A DNA stretch of 64,000 nucleotides, from positions 1 through 64,000 of the forward strand of contig JBBPFI010000008.1 of assembly GCA_037974965.1 (NCBI GenBank), read 5' to 3'. How positions within the stretch are numbered: position 1 is the first letter of the stretch; every line of letters begins with the position of its first letter. Under the pieces are notes generated by a model. It was not told the origin of the DNA and ran no database searches. It saw only the letters and a program-made list of their open reading frames with translations. The DNA is from Dacryopinax spathularia (lineage: Eukaryota > Basidiomycota > Dacrymycetes > Dacrymycetales > Dacrymycetaceae). This document shows positions 45,091 through 55,557 of this stretch, in pieces. The position numbers were made by a program, and so were the translations under genes.

Positions 45091-48000
45091 ATGCCGCCAA
45101 CCCAAGATACCAGCACACAACCTGGCTTCGCTCCGGTTGCAACCTTCTCCACCATCCCTGGCACCCCGCTCGTGCAGAATGGGTTCCTCAGTCAATTGCA
45201 AACACACAAACACGCCAATGTCAATACGAACCGACTGGAGGCTTCCGCGCGTCATCCCCCCACCATGCAGACGCACATTCGTCGTTCAAGCCGCATGCGT
45301 GGACGTGGTGGTGGTAATCCTCCTTCGGACAGCCCCCGAGGTCCGCCAAGGGGCTTCCAAGAGCCTCCGGTGGCTCGAAGGGACAGCATTCCTTCGACTC
45401 GTGTAACTTCTGGGGCTAGGAGGGGGCTCACTAGTCGCTCCCAGCGCGCAGCCCCGATTAAGATCGTCGTTCTACCCTGCCCGGTATGTCAACAACCACC
45501 TCCAGCAATCTGTATTAATCATGATTTAGCTCGGTGGCATTCCGGAGGTCTTCCCTCTTACTGATGCGGACGGCACAAGACCATTCGGAGGACTAGACCA
45601 ACAGGCTCTTTCTGTCCTGTTGACCCGATTTGGAACCGTTGGGCTTATCCACGAAGTCGATCCGGCAACTACCACCCTTCAAGAACTCAGCGACCGGTTG
45701 ATTGCCCACCTGGACTCGCACGGCCTCTGCTTTCCTCCCCCGTCGTCAAGCAGCACTGATGCATCTCCTCTAGTATCGTTGTCTGTCTCAGAAGCACCCT
45801 TGTTCCAGTTCGTTCGGCCTCGCAATCAGACTCACGTACCCCCGGGACCTTACGCGCCAGTCGTACTCCAGCCCGAGCAGGCTATCTTACCCCAGCTCAA
45901 GAGCTTGTATCGATCTTGGAGGGAGGCAGGGAGCGGTGAAGGGCGTGCATTCCTGGTATTCGTCAGTGCGTCAGCGCCATACGTTCTTTCTGGATATTGC
46001 TTATGTTGTGACTGCGTAAGCACCCCGGTTTGGCGGAATCCCGGGTTATCTTCCCCAGGCGCTGCTAAGAGGCGCTGGCAAGCATCTTTGCTTTATACGA
46101 TGGGCGCTCCACCGAGTGTCGCATAGTGACCCCGCACATGGCCATCTGTCCGACTCCTGCCTCGGTCCTAGCTGCGTTGTGCCTCGCCTTGCCGACCTGC
46201 TAGTCCCGTCTGCTCAACCTCGGCCAGCTTCTCCTGTACATCCCCCCACAATCAACGACGACGTACGCCAGCTGCGCAGTCCTTCACCTGACCGGCCTCT
46301 CGCACCGGGAACGGGTGAAACGCCCGATTTGTTCCATACAACTCGTCACTCACCCAGTCGCTCGCCCAGTCGCTCGTCTCCCCTACCTACCGTCGAGGAA
46401 GCTTCCATCCTTACACCCCGTAACCGATCCCGCCCTCCCGCTTCTCCATCCGTGGCAAGAAGGCCCGAAGGACTAGCCATTGATCGTGGTGTTGGTGTCA
46501 ATGCTGATGACGATGTCATCAGAAACACCTCTCCCAGGAGGCAACTGACTCCTTCGACCCCTTCGACTCAATCGGCGCCTCAAAATGCGCAACAACAACC
46601 CACTCCTCAACCTTCCGCAAGCAATGTCACTCGAGCTCGACTCACACAATTGCGTGGACGCGAAGGACTCGAAGGAACGGCTGGAAGCGAGGGACACGGA
46701 GGTGAGTTGGGGACGCCACGATTAGGTATTCGATCACCCAACATTCTAGCCGCTTCTCACCGCTCTTCGCGACCTCGTGCTTCACCTTCTCCACCCCTCG
46801 TTGACGATCGCAGGGTACAACAGAGGCGAGGCAGTGCTGGGAACCCAATCGACCTAACAGGGGGACTGACATTTGGTTTTGGCGAATTCTCTGTCGATTC
46901 GATTCCAGTCGGTGCGTCATACTGCACCTCGCGCATTCACAACCTCCTTGCTAACATTGATTTGCTCCAATCAGCTTGGTCTCCGCCCAATGTACATACC
47001 GATTCCTTCCGCAGTCGCTGCTTGAGCTGGGCTCGGGAAGCTACGGCCCATATCGATGCTCCCCCCTATGGGCAGGACCAGCCGTTCGAATCCTACACCT
47101 ATCCGGGCCATCCCACCTCATTCACCGAGCCAGCGTTCCTTTCATTAGCTGGGAAGCTTGCTTCCTCATTCTGGTTCATGCTCGCCGCCGCCTTTCCATG
47201 TCCTCGATCACACCAGCCCGACCCGACCGAGGAGGCTGTAGAAGACTTCCGCCAATTTTGCATCTCTCTGACTCCTGAACACTTCCGCGTTGAGATGTAC
47301 GTTCTTTCTCTAAACTGTGAATATCATATTTAAGTCCTTGGTAGATTTGCTCCCCCTCCTTCGCCTCACTCGACTCGATCGATTGTCACCTTCGGCAGTG
47401 GTCCCACGAGGGTCACCTTCCATATGGTACTAACTCAATACGTGGCCCGGAAGCCTCGCGCTTTCTCTACTACAATCGACGGCTTCGTCGCTCTCAATCC
47501 CCCAGAGGGATACCACTACACGGATGAGCTGTTCTGGCTTGGTATGGGCATCCTCGCCATTCTTTGGATTGTGTTCGGCAATACTGCACCCTTCAACCTA
47601 TCCCCATTCCTCCTGTACGTTGCTGGTTCAGACGATCCCGATGTCGCGCTCGAGTTCTGTTACGATTGCAAGTTTATACGTACCTTCGCCCCTCAGGCTG
47701 CCGATTATCTGGAGTCGTGGGATTCGTTGGCTCGCATACACGTGGTAGATGCCACAGAGGCGCAGAAGCTTTCGCGGCGTGCTCCCAAGCATTTGATGGC
47801 GGATATGCAGCACTACATGGAAGCATTGGACGTGGTGGGTCTCAGCACTCCTCCCGATACTCATGTCTAATGACCCCTCTGACAGCCGATCATTCCTGAG
47901 AATATTTCCAGCTGGAGAATGTCGTCCACGTCTCACAAAAGCATTCGGAAGAGACTTGCACACCTTCTTCTTTTTGGATATGCGGATTTTAGCCTGGTGG

Positions 48001-48512
48001 TTCCCCAAGTGGTCGCGTTCAAGACTGGCTTGGGCTACATGGAGCGGTTGCGAAACGTATGTCCCGCACCATAATATTTTCACGAGATCGCGCTGATTAC
48101 TCACTAGTATCTGGTCCGCAATGCATTCCCTGACTTCCGATCCTTGGTTTATGTCCTATACCAAGACATAACTTTGCAGCCAGACACTTACCTTTTACAG
48201 CGCATTCGGTGGAGGCAACCCCAACTAGGTGTTCCGCAGCAGGCATGGGGAGAGGTCAAGTGAGCGCTCTCCAGATTCATCGTACGGCAAGGACTCCCCG
48301 TTCTCACCTCTTCACCCGGGTCGGACGGTCTACGAGCAGTATACGCCACACTGCACCATACAGGGATGCTACCAGGGCTAGCATCGCCCGCAATGCAGCG
48401 CCCACACATACGGAGAATCCTCCTGAACGTCACAGTCCTGGGGCTTGAGCAACCTCCAGCCACGATGGACATCCAGGCATGTTCTCACCTTCCTGCGCGT
48501 CTACAATGCTGA
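45091..48512 (+). CDS. Element-encoded multi-exon gene, HECT-like C-terminal region
   Basis: A Ser/Pro/Arg-rich N-terminal part (MPPTQDTSTQPGFAPVATFS) is followed by a conserved-looking block (GGIPEVFPLTDADGTRPFGG then LDQQALSVLLTRFGTVGLIH). A long low-complexity middle runs to about 46900, then a block around WSPPNVHTDSFRSRCLSWAR. The C-terminal half, after a 50-nt intron at about 47298-47341, reads SGPTRVTFHMVLTQYVARKP, YHYTDELFWLGMGILAILWI then NLSPFLLYVAG, FSLVVPQVVAFKTGLGYMER and FIVRQGLPVLTSS. Spacing and pattern resemble the N- and C-lobes of HECT ubiquitin ligases carried by eukaryotic mobile elements. The catalytic-Cys region cannot be identified with confidence. The exon boundaries near 46000-46120 and the possibility of two genes are unresolved. 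Confidence 0.45.
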
Positions 48513-49595
48513 GCCAAGCCTCTAGATTGAGATCAAGCCTCACATGATAACCCTGCCTAGGCAGCACGCCCCTCAAGCGAGTACAGAAACACTTATTAGG
48601 GCAAAAGTATGCAGCAATGTACTGGTCATCGAGTATGGCACCACTCTGCATGCACTCGCCGGAGCGGATGACCACGGCCTGGAGTTCGACCGCGCTATCC
48701 TGGCTTGCTTACTTACCTCTGGTTCCAACTTTAATACAATATGATATCTATTGTCTAGTAATATATATGCGTTATTGCCTTCGACGACGATTGACACAGA
48801 TCGGTATGCTCGCGCCTTTGCCGGCGTTCCCCATGCTCCCTACTTTCCACGCCCTTCGAGCACGCCGACTCGCTCGAATGCCATTGTTGCCACTCACACT
48901 TCGACCCATACTCGTCCTTCCGCTCGAAGGAGTCGAAGGAACCCGTCTATTGCTACCACTCCTACTCCAACCCAGTTTCACCTCGTCCCCGGGTCAAGAA
49001 GATCTCGGTCCGCGCCTACAGCTGATACTTGTCCTCCAACCGGTTCGACACCTTCGAGTCCTTCGACCCCGTCTATTGCTGCCACTTGCACTCCATCCCA
49101 TCCCACCCATGAATTTCAGTAACTCACAGCACGACAGCCGCTCTCGGATCGCCGTTCGGGTTTTTCGTCCCAGCCTCTCGACTTTCTCTCCTCAACCCCT
49201 TCGTCCCTTGCCCTGCCAGCACCTGGAGGTTGAGGTAAAGGTGAACAGCGAGTGCAGGTGGAGTAGAGCTGAGATGAGGAAGATGAATGTGGAAAGTGAG
49301 TACCAGCAGGAGCTGGTGAAGAGGATCAAAGGAGATGGGACATGGGTCCACTCGGGGAAGAGGAGGAGTGGAAGGAGACGACGTCCATGATGCAGTGTCA
49401 TGGCAGGCTGCAGCTCATCCGATGAATGTCGTTATGGCCTTGATTCAGCTGGAGATAAGCTCAATGACTCCATAAATGCTCTACCCGAGCCTGCCAGCTA
49501 CGCAATGCGTTCGCTCAAGGATGTGGACATGGACTTCAACTCCAACCCGAGCTTGTCCTTCGAGCCGATGAACTACGATGAACGCCAAACCATCC
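48513..49595. repeat. Degenerate GAAGGA/GTCTATTGC minisatellite region
   Basis: Contains scattered units combining TCGAAGGA(GTCGAAGGA) or its complement with GTCTATTGCTRCCACT (for example about 48930-48960 and 49045-49085). Frames on both strands are open because of this periodicity, so no gene is called, although a 257-codon plus frame spans 48617-49390. At 49455-49600 lies a diverged copy of the first exon of the gene that follows, encoding INALPEPASYAMRSLKDVDM. Confidence 0.5.
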
Positions 49596-50377
49596 ATGGC
49601 TACGCACCTCCTGTCATTGGTACGTTCAGCTCAACTGATCTAACCAGTTCTAATACCTACTTTCGATTGTAGGAGAGCCATTACCCAGCTGCAGACATGC
49701 ACAACAACCCCATGAATGCTCTATCCGAGGCTCCCAGCCACGCAACGCGTTCGCCCAAGGACGTGGACGTGGACTTCAACTCCAACCCGAGCTCGTCCTC
49801 CGAGCCGAGGAACTCCGACGAACGCCAAACCATCCATTGCTACCACCTCCACTGCAACCCGTCTTCACTCTTAGAGTCAAAGGACTCGAAGGTGTCGAAG
49901 GGACCTGTCTATTGCTGCCATTCATACACCAACCTATCCTGGTCCTGCGAGCCGAATGACTTGGAGGGACACCACGCCATCCATTGCTACCACTCGTCCT
50001 TGAACCCAGCATCGTCCTCCGAGCCGAAGGAATGGAAGGACTCACGAGAGTGGCAGGAGCAGAAGGAGGGGAAGGGGCGGAAGGAGTCGAAGGAGTCGAA
50101 GGAACCCGTCCAGCCCTGCCTCACCCTACCTCCCATGCTCCAACACATCATCGTCCGGCAAGGCGACGGGCCGAGAGGGGCACCGACCTGTCCTTTGCCA
50201 CCCCCCTACACCAACCTTCAGGTCATCTTTGGAGCGGCCGGACTAGGAGATACGCCAAAATATCCCTTCCTACCACTTGTACTTGAACCCAGTCTCATCT
50301 TTCGAGTCAAGGAACCAGAGGAGTCGGAGGAGTCGAAGATGGCTATCACTTGGACTCCATCCTCATATCCCTGGTAG
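49596..50377 (+). CDS. Repeat protein, forward copy of inverted gene pair
   Basis: ATG at 49596 (MATHLLSL), an intron of about 54 nt (GTACGTTC ... TTGTAG, about 49620-49673), then ESHYPAADMHNNPMNALSEA and a Ser/His/Cys-rich repeat protein with units such as GPVYCCHSYTNLSWSCEPND. From 49600 to about 50030 it is almost identical to the reverse complement of 57955-58380. After that the two copies differ completely: this one continues into KEWKDSREWQEQKEGKGRKE and ends PSSYPW. Function is unknown; the second reading frame is also open over much of the repeat. It could be a truncated, chimeric copy. Confidence 0.45.
49600..50030 (+). repeat. Left arm of internal inverted repeat
   Basis: About 430 bp, nearly identical to the reverse complement of 57955-58380 with only scattered single-base differences. 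The arm includes the start region, intron and repeat-coding part of a gene. About 7.9 kb lie between the arms. Confidence 0.85.
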
Positions 50378-50988
50378 TTGCATGGCTTGTTCATGTATCA
50401 TATAGCGATAATAGTCATGGATAATCCAACAATGAGTCTCACGCATTCTCACCCTTAGAGTCGCAGGACATGAGAGTAGTCGAAGGGGCGCGTCTAATGC
50501 TGCAGCTCGTCCTCCAGCCCGTCCTTACTCTTAGAGTCAAAGGACTCGAAGGTGTCGAAGGGACCTGTCTATTGCTGCCATTCATACACCAACCTATCCT
50601 GGTCCTGCGAGCCGAATGACTCGGAGGGACACCACACCATCCATTGCTATCACTTGTGCTTCAACTCACTCATCGTTAGATCGTGTTTGTATATGCACGG
50701 TCCCTTATCGCAACAACAGTCATGGATTAGCAACAATGAGTGACTACTTCATACAGGTACAGCAAGCGGTGTTCGTACGTCAAGGAAAAGCAAGAGGCCA
50801 CAGCAGGATAAGGTAGCGCGGCGGAGAAAAAGAGAGAGTCCATACTTCATTCCAATGCAACATTCGTAGGAGTCGTGTGTTTCGACGGAGGTACAGGATC
50901 GCCAAGCTGAGAGACACTTAGGGCAAGAGCAAGTTGGAGCACGGCGAACAAGCTGAGGACGGCTGCACCCGGTGGAGCGGTACGAGCT
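50378..50988. repeat. Partial third copy of the repeat-gene segment and flank
   Basis: 50519-50655 is a direct, nearly identical copy of 49858-49995 (the part encoding SKDSKVSKGPVYCCHSYTNL). The surrounding sequence has short related fragments (AGAGTCG units at 50455-50500). 50750-50988 is the 3' flank of the minus-strand gene that follows. No complete gene is seen. Confidence 0.6.
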
Positions 50989-52707
50989 CTAAAGGTATTG
51001 GTCCTGTACAACACATTAGCGTAGGCGGAGCCGCATAATCTATTGTCTCACCGCATCCACAAAGCCTATAGCATTGTCATTGCTCGCCCTGAACGCCTTC
51101 AAGGCAGCTTCGAGTAGGCCGGCCAAACTGTCACTGAGATCGCGGTGGTAGATGCCGTTGCGGGTGACCAGGGCGTGGGCAAAATTCAGGCGGTAGTCCG
51201 GACTAACGCCTCCCCTGCGCAGCCTTTTCAACACCTCCTTGCCCAGGTCTTCGACAGCTTCAGGTTCTGGTCCATTCGACTTACGAGGCGCGATATCAGG
51301 CATGAACTAGAGTACGGATTAGCCTTCGAAATCTTCATTCGATCAGGGCTGCTTACGTTGGGCTGAGCCGCTTTGGCAGCCTTGATACAGCGATCCGCAA
51401 ACTCGACAACTCCCGTAGCAGCTGTTCTCAAGTCATTGTCAAATAGACGATAGTCTCCAAAGAGATCGCTGAGGAACTCGAGCCTCGTCTCATAAGAGAC
51501 TGAGGGGTCCGCCAGCCTCTTATGCAGCTCGTCTTCCAGATCGTCCATCTCGTACTTGCTGTAAGACCTCACGGCCTGCTCCGCTGGCTTCTCGTGGTCG
51601 CTCGAGTCCTTGTCGGAGTCCTGGACACGGCGATCAGTAAGCTATCAGCTCGCCGAGAGGTGACACTCACATCGACCGGCGTATTGTTGGGGGTGCCGTT
51701 GTTGGTCTTACGGCGCTGTGGAAAGGCGGGCAAAGGTTAGTCACTTGTATCCTGACGCAGACTTGGTTTGACGCGCCTTCCTCCCCTTGTCCTTCGAGCG
51801 ACTCGAATGGTTCGAATTCTTACGCTTTTGGCCATTCGATTTCTGGTTCTTCGCCTTGCGCTTGCTGTGCTTCTTCTTGTTCTTCGATGTGGAATGGGAG
51901 CGGTGAGACTTGTTCTTGCTATTCTTACAAGACTGGCGCATGGCCTCGCGCTCCTCAGCTTCGCGATCCAACCTTTCAGAGAGCTCCGCCGCCTCTCGGG
52001 CAAGTTTCTTGGCTTCGGCGAGACTGGCAGTGTTGAACTGTACAGGCTTTCCCACCATCAGCGGCGCATAACGGTCGGGGGAGACTTGGGGCTTCAGGTT
52101 GTCGGGGTAGCGATATTTGCCGGTGATGGGGATGCCCTGACGTCTGGCTCGTCTAGCGGTGACTTGATCGGCGTATTCTATCAGGCGGCTCAGTATATGC
52201 GCCCGTGTTGTCTCGACTTGAAGGCATGACTCACCAAAGTGACCGCACTTGCAGTCATGGTCGTTCGCAAATGCGCAGCCTGCGCATATACGTAAGTTTT
52301 CTCACTGCAAAAGCAATAGAAAGAGACGTACGGAACAGGGTACGGCCATCGCGACAGGTCACCACACTTGCGATGCGCAGGTGTCGGCAGACCTCGTTCA
52401 TCTCCCCGCGGCGCTTGGAGCGCAAGAAGGTACCTTGGAACTCATAGACCGTGAGCGTCCTGGGTCCAGAGGAGGCGTGCGGTTCCAGCTCATCTTCGCC
52501 TTCATCGTCCGATGAGTCGGAGGAGTTGAAGGAGTCGAAGGAGTCCGACGAGTCGGACGAGTCGGACGAGTCCCTCGATGAGACAGAGCTGTCCCACCCT
52601 TCGTCTTCGCTGCCGCTGACCGACTCGCCTTCGGAGTCTTGATCGCTTTGCTCTTCGTTAAGGTCATCCGGCTCGGCGAACCTAATATGTTTCTGGGCGC
52701 GGGCCAT
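50989..52707 (-). CDS. Element-encoded Ser/Asp- and Lys-rich multi-exon gene
   Basis: Starts MARAQKHIRFAEPDDLNEEQ (52707). A long acidic Ser/Asp tract (about 52640-52500) leads to TVYEFQGTFLRSKRRGEMNE, then a short Cys/His segment spliced as CAFANDHDCKCGHF. Next is a Lys/Ser/His-rich basic region (about 51930-51780) and two helical blocks: MDDLEDELHKRLADPSVSYE and APRKSNGPEPEAVEDLGKEV then LKRLRRGGVSPDYRLNFAHA. The last exon is tiny (DQYL, stop 50989-50991). At least six introns are indicated; the junction near 51745 could not be settled. No family is recognised. The acidic, Cys/His and basic parts suggest a nucleic-acid or chromatin-associated role, which is speculation. Confidence 0.6.
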
Positions 52708-53378
52708 GCTCGATCCAAGTTGGCGAAGGCTGCGAGCGGCTATTAGGGATCGGGATAGGGGCGTGGGTAGTCGGAGAAGTGGAGTTCAAGGGGCAAGATG
52801 TATGCTGTGGAATGAGGGAGTGATAGTTGATGGTGATGGTAGTGGAAGAAGAAGAGAGGGAGGTGCAAGGAGGCTGCAAGCACGCGTTTATGTATGCGCA
52901 AGGTTCGGATACCGCCCCGCGGAGCTAACTCTGCGGTAGAGTCATAGTTCTGTGACTGTCACGCTTGCCAATGACTCACGGGGTTTCGAGGTAGGGAAGA
53001 GGACACAGACTGTCATCCCGGAGTCGCCAACTACGCCGACCCGAGCGCATACAAAGAGAGAGTGTGTCGTTCTCGTGCTTGCTGGTCCTACAAGTCTGCA
53101 TGTCCGTGCGCGAATGCGAAGCATACGACTCCCTTGAGTCCTTCGCGTCCATCGTGTCGCAAGATCTGTTCTACAAAGGGCTGTCAACAGGTGTTTTTGT
53201 GGCGTGCATTTACGTGGCGTACCGGGATAAGCTTGTATGCGCTTGAGCTCACTTGCCGAGGAAAGTAGAGAATCACGAGGCGAAGGAATGGAACGAGGAA
53301 ATGGATGGGAATGAGGGATCATATTCAACGCCGACTAGATACAGGTAGTGTCTTACATAGCCGTAGTCGCCAGACAAC
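52708..53378. other. Intergenic region inside the element
   Basis: About 670 bp between two same-strand genes of the element, probably including the promoter of the gene ending at 50989. A 128-codon minus frame (52942-53328) has no motif or good coding signal. Confidence 0.4.
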
Positions 53379-55535
53379 TCATTCGAGGCTCGTCCCTCCC
53401 AAATCCGGAGTGAGCTGCTTAATGAGATTGAGTACAGCTGTGAGCCTCCACGTTCCTGCAAGCGTAGCGATCACTCCAGGAGGAGTTCCTTCGCATATAT
53501 TGACTCGCTCGACCTCCGTGCGCGCCAGGCAGTATCCCACTACCCCAAGGACCTGTAATTTGGTCCGCCCAGCTCCAGAGGCATACTCAGGGAGGTGCCA
53601 TTGACGGACCCGCTCGAAGTACCATTCTTGATGTGCCGCCCAGAAGGTAGATAGCTTGCTCAACTTGCCTCGATGTGCACCAATGGTTCGACGGGCCACT
53701 CCTCCTCCTCGACTATGAGAGGTGAACCACGCGACTAGATCGTCTGACGTGATCCGACCATCCCAATCTTCAGCCTGAGGGACGTAATATACATCGTTCT
53801 CCAGCGCGAAAGGCATACCCAAGAATGCCGCAACTTCATTGAACAGCTGAGTTCTTCTTACGAACCAAGCTACCGAACTCATCGCCAGGATTCCATGATG
53901 TGGCGAGCTCGGTGATACGGAGAGGAGTGCATCTGTCGCAGGAAACTGGTTTGAAAGATAGGCTGAGATCCGCGCATGGCGCGGATCGCTAACAGCCTCC
54001 CGCACGATCGCTCCGTGAGGTCGTCGAGATTGACCCAAGCGCCGGCCAGCCTGCCGTGAACTGGGTGTCGAAGGGCCCGGCAGCTCGCCACGTACAGCTT
54101 GACCATTTCTTCGATGAGCCCCAGCAGTTTGACAACGCTGGGGGCTTGAGATTGGAGAGGGACTTGCAGGAGTCGAATGACGCGGCGGAGACGCGGTTGA
54201 GTGGCGATCCGGCGACTCAGTCGCGCGGTGACGAATGGGCGAGGAAGGCGGAGTACGAGGGATCAAGGTAGGCATGGACCGTTCCAGTCGGCGAGAGCAG
54301 TCAGCTAAAGCGACAAGATAGAGGACAAACACCCGACCCTCGTAGTGCCTGGGGTCAACGTATGACGGAAGCTGCCCCTTCAGCTCAAGCGATCTATTGG
54401 CCAGGTGATCCATCTCCTCCAACGTCTCCCCCGAGTCCGTCGGCTCCTCTGAGATGAACCGATCGAGAATCCCCAGAATACGATGGCCGGGCTGGCTAGT
54501 GAAGGCGTCCGGCCCGTACCTCTCGGAGGAGGGTACACGAGAGGTGGCAACAGCGTAACCGCTGTATTGGGATGTGCAGAACCGACTGAGACTGTGCGGT
54601 TCGTCATCCGCCTTGCTGCCAAAGATGCGCGGGATGAGCACGTCCGCCGAGTCTTCATGACTATAAGGCGATGGAATCATCGCACGGCCAAATACTGTGC
54701 CATCCCTCCGATTGCCCACAAAAACGATAACGAATACTGAGAACCAGTTGTCGTCCCTCTCCTCTGTGTCAGGCGAGGATGGGATGGGAAAGGATGGACT
54801 AGAGTAGAGCGGACTCCGTGTCATATGCCGGCCAAGCTGGTTCGAAGGCGGCGAAGATGATGAGGGTGACAGGACGCGTGGGGTGGGAGCTGGAGGGGAG
54901 GAGTGGTTGGAATGGTTGGAAGTGGAGTCGTCGGAGTAGTCCTCTGCTACTGCAGTGCCGCCCATAGTAGGTTCCTGTCGTCCGGGACTGCGAAGCAGTT
55001 CGGCCCTTCCTGCTCGAGCACGAGCTTGGAGCACGAGTGCACCAATCGTCCTGAGCAAAGGTAACTGAGTATGTCTTGGGACGGATGAGGCGATGACCAC
55101 GTACACATTGGATATCGAATATGATTCCCCCACAGGGACATCACCAGCGAAAGTCCTATCGTCTCCCTCGACTCCATCGATTTGGGACATTCCGACTGAG
55201 ATTGATATAGCTTCAGGCTGTTGAGGAAGGACCGAGTGAGTCGAAGGCGACGAAGGGTGCCTCGTTGTCGATACGGCAGATGCAGACCAAACATAGTTTA
55301 GCAGATCGGCCTGCTCGCCAGCTTCACTGCCCAAGAGTGGCTGATCGATTGTGTAACGTTGATGAGCAGACAGGGAGGTCGCAATTGGTGGAGAGGGTTG
55401 TATCGCATTCACGTTGGAAGAACAATACGGTGATGAACGGTCGTCCAGGGTCCTAAGGTACGACAGCCCCGGATGCGACAATGTACTAATATTTTCAAAA
55501 GAAGTGGAATTTGGTATAGCTACAGGCATAAACAC
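53379..55535 (-). CDS. Element-encoded 718-residue protein next to the integrase
   Basis: One open frame from MFMPVAIPNSTSFENI to a stop at 53379. The N-terminal two thirds are Ser/Pro/Thr/Arg-rich and low in complexity (for example STASPPRHSTPASPSPISSP). The C-terminal third, from about residue 560, looks folded: SSVAWFVRRTQLFNEVAAFL, YYVPQAEDWDGRITSDDLVA, RRTIGAHRGKLSKLSTFWAA, and LQVLGVVGYCLARTEVERVN. The start lies 23 bp after the end of the integrase frame and on the same strand, suggesting coupled expression or a shared transcript. No family is recognised. Whether the low-complexity portion contains introns is unclear. Confidence 0.6.
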   Translation of the reverse strand: MFMPVAIPNSTSFENISTLSHPGLSYLRTLDDRSSPYCSSNVNAIQPSPPIATSLSAHQRYTIDQPLLGSEAGEQADLLNYVWSASAVSTTRHPSSPSTHSVLPQQPEAISISVGMSQIDGVEGDDRTFAGDVPVGESYSISNVYVVIASSVPRHTQLPLLRTIGALVLQARARAGRAELLRSPGRQEPTMGGTAVAEDYSDDSTSNHSNHSSPPAPTPRVLSPSSSSPPSNQLGRHMTRSPLYSSPSFPIPSSPDTEERDDNWFSVFVIVFVGNRRDGTVFGRAMIPSPYSHEDSADVLIPRIFGSKADDEPHSLSRFCTSQYSGYAVATSRVPSSERYGPDAFTSQPGHRILGILDRFISEEPTDSGETLEEMDHLANRSLELKGQLPSYVDPRHYEGRVFVLYLVALADCSRRLERSMPTLIPRTPPSSPIRHRATESPDRHSTASPPRHSTPASPSPISSPQRCQTAGAHRRNGQAVRGELPGPSTPSSRQAGRRLGQSRRPHGAIVREAVSDPRHARISAYLSNQFPATDALLSVSPSSPHHGILAMSSVAWFVRRTQLFNEVAAFLGMPFALENDVYYVPQAEDWDGRITSDDLVAWFTSHSRGGGVARRTIGAHRGKLSKLSTFWAAHQEWYFERVRQWHLPEYASGAGRTKLQVLGVVGYCLARTEVERVNICEGTPPGVIATLAGTWRLTAVLNLIKQLTPDLGGTSLE

Positions 55536-55557
55536 GGCCTAAAAGTCGTATCTGAGG

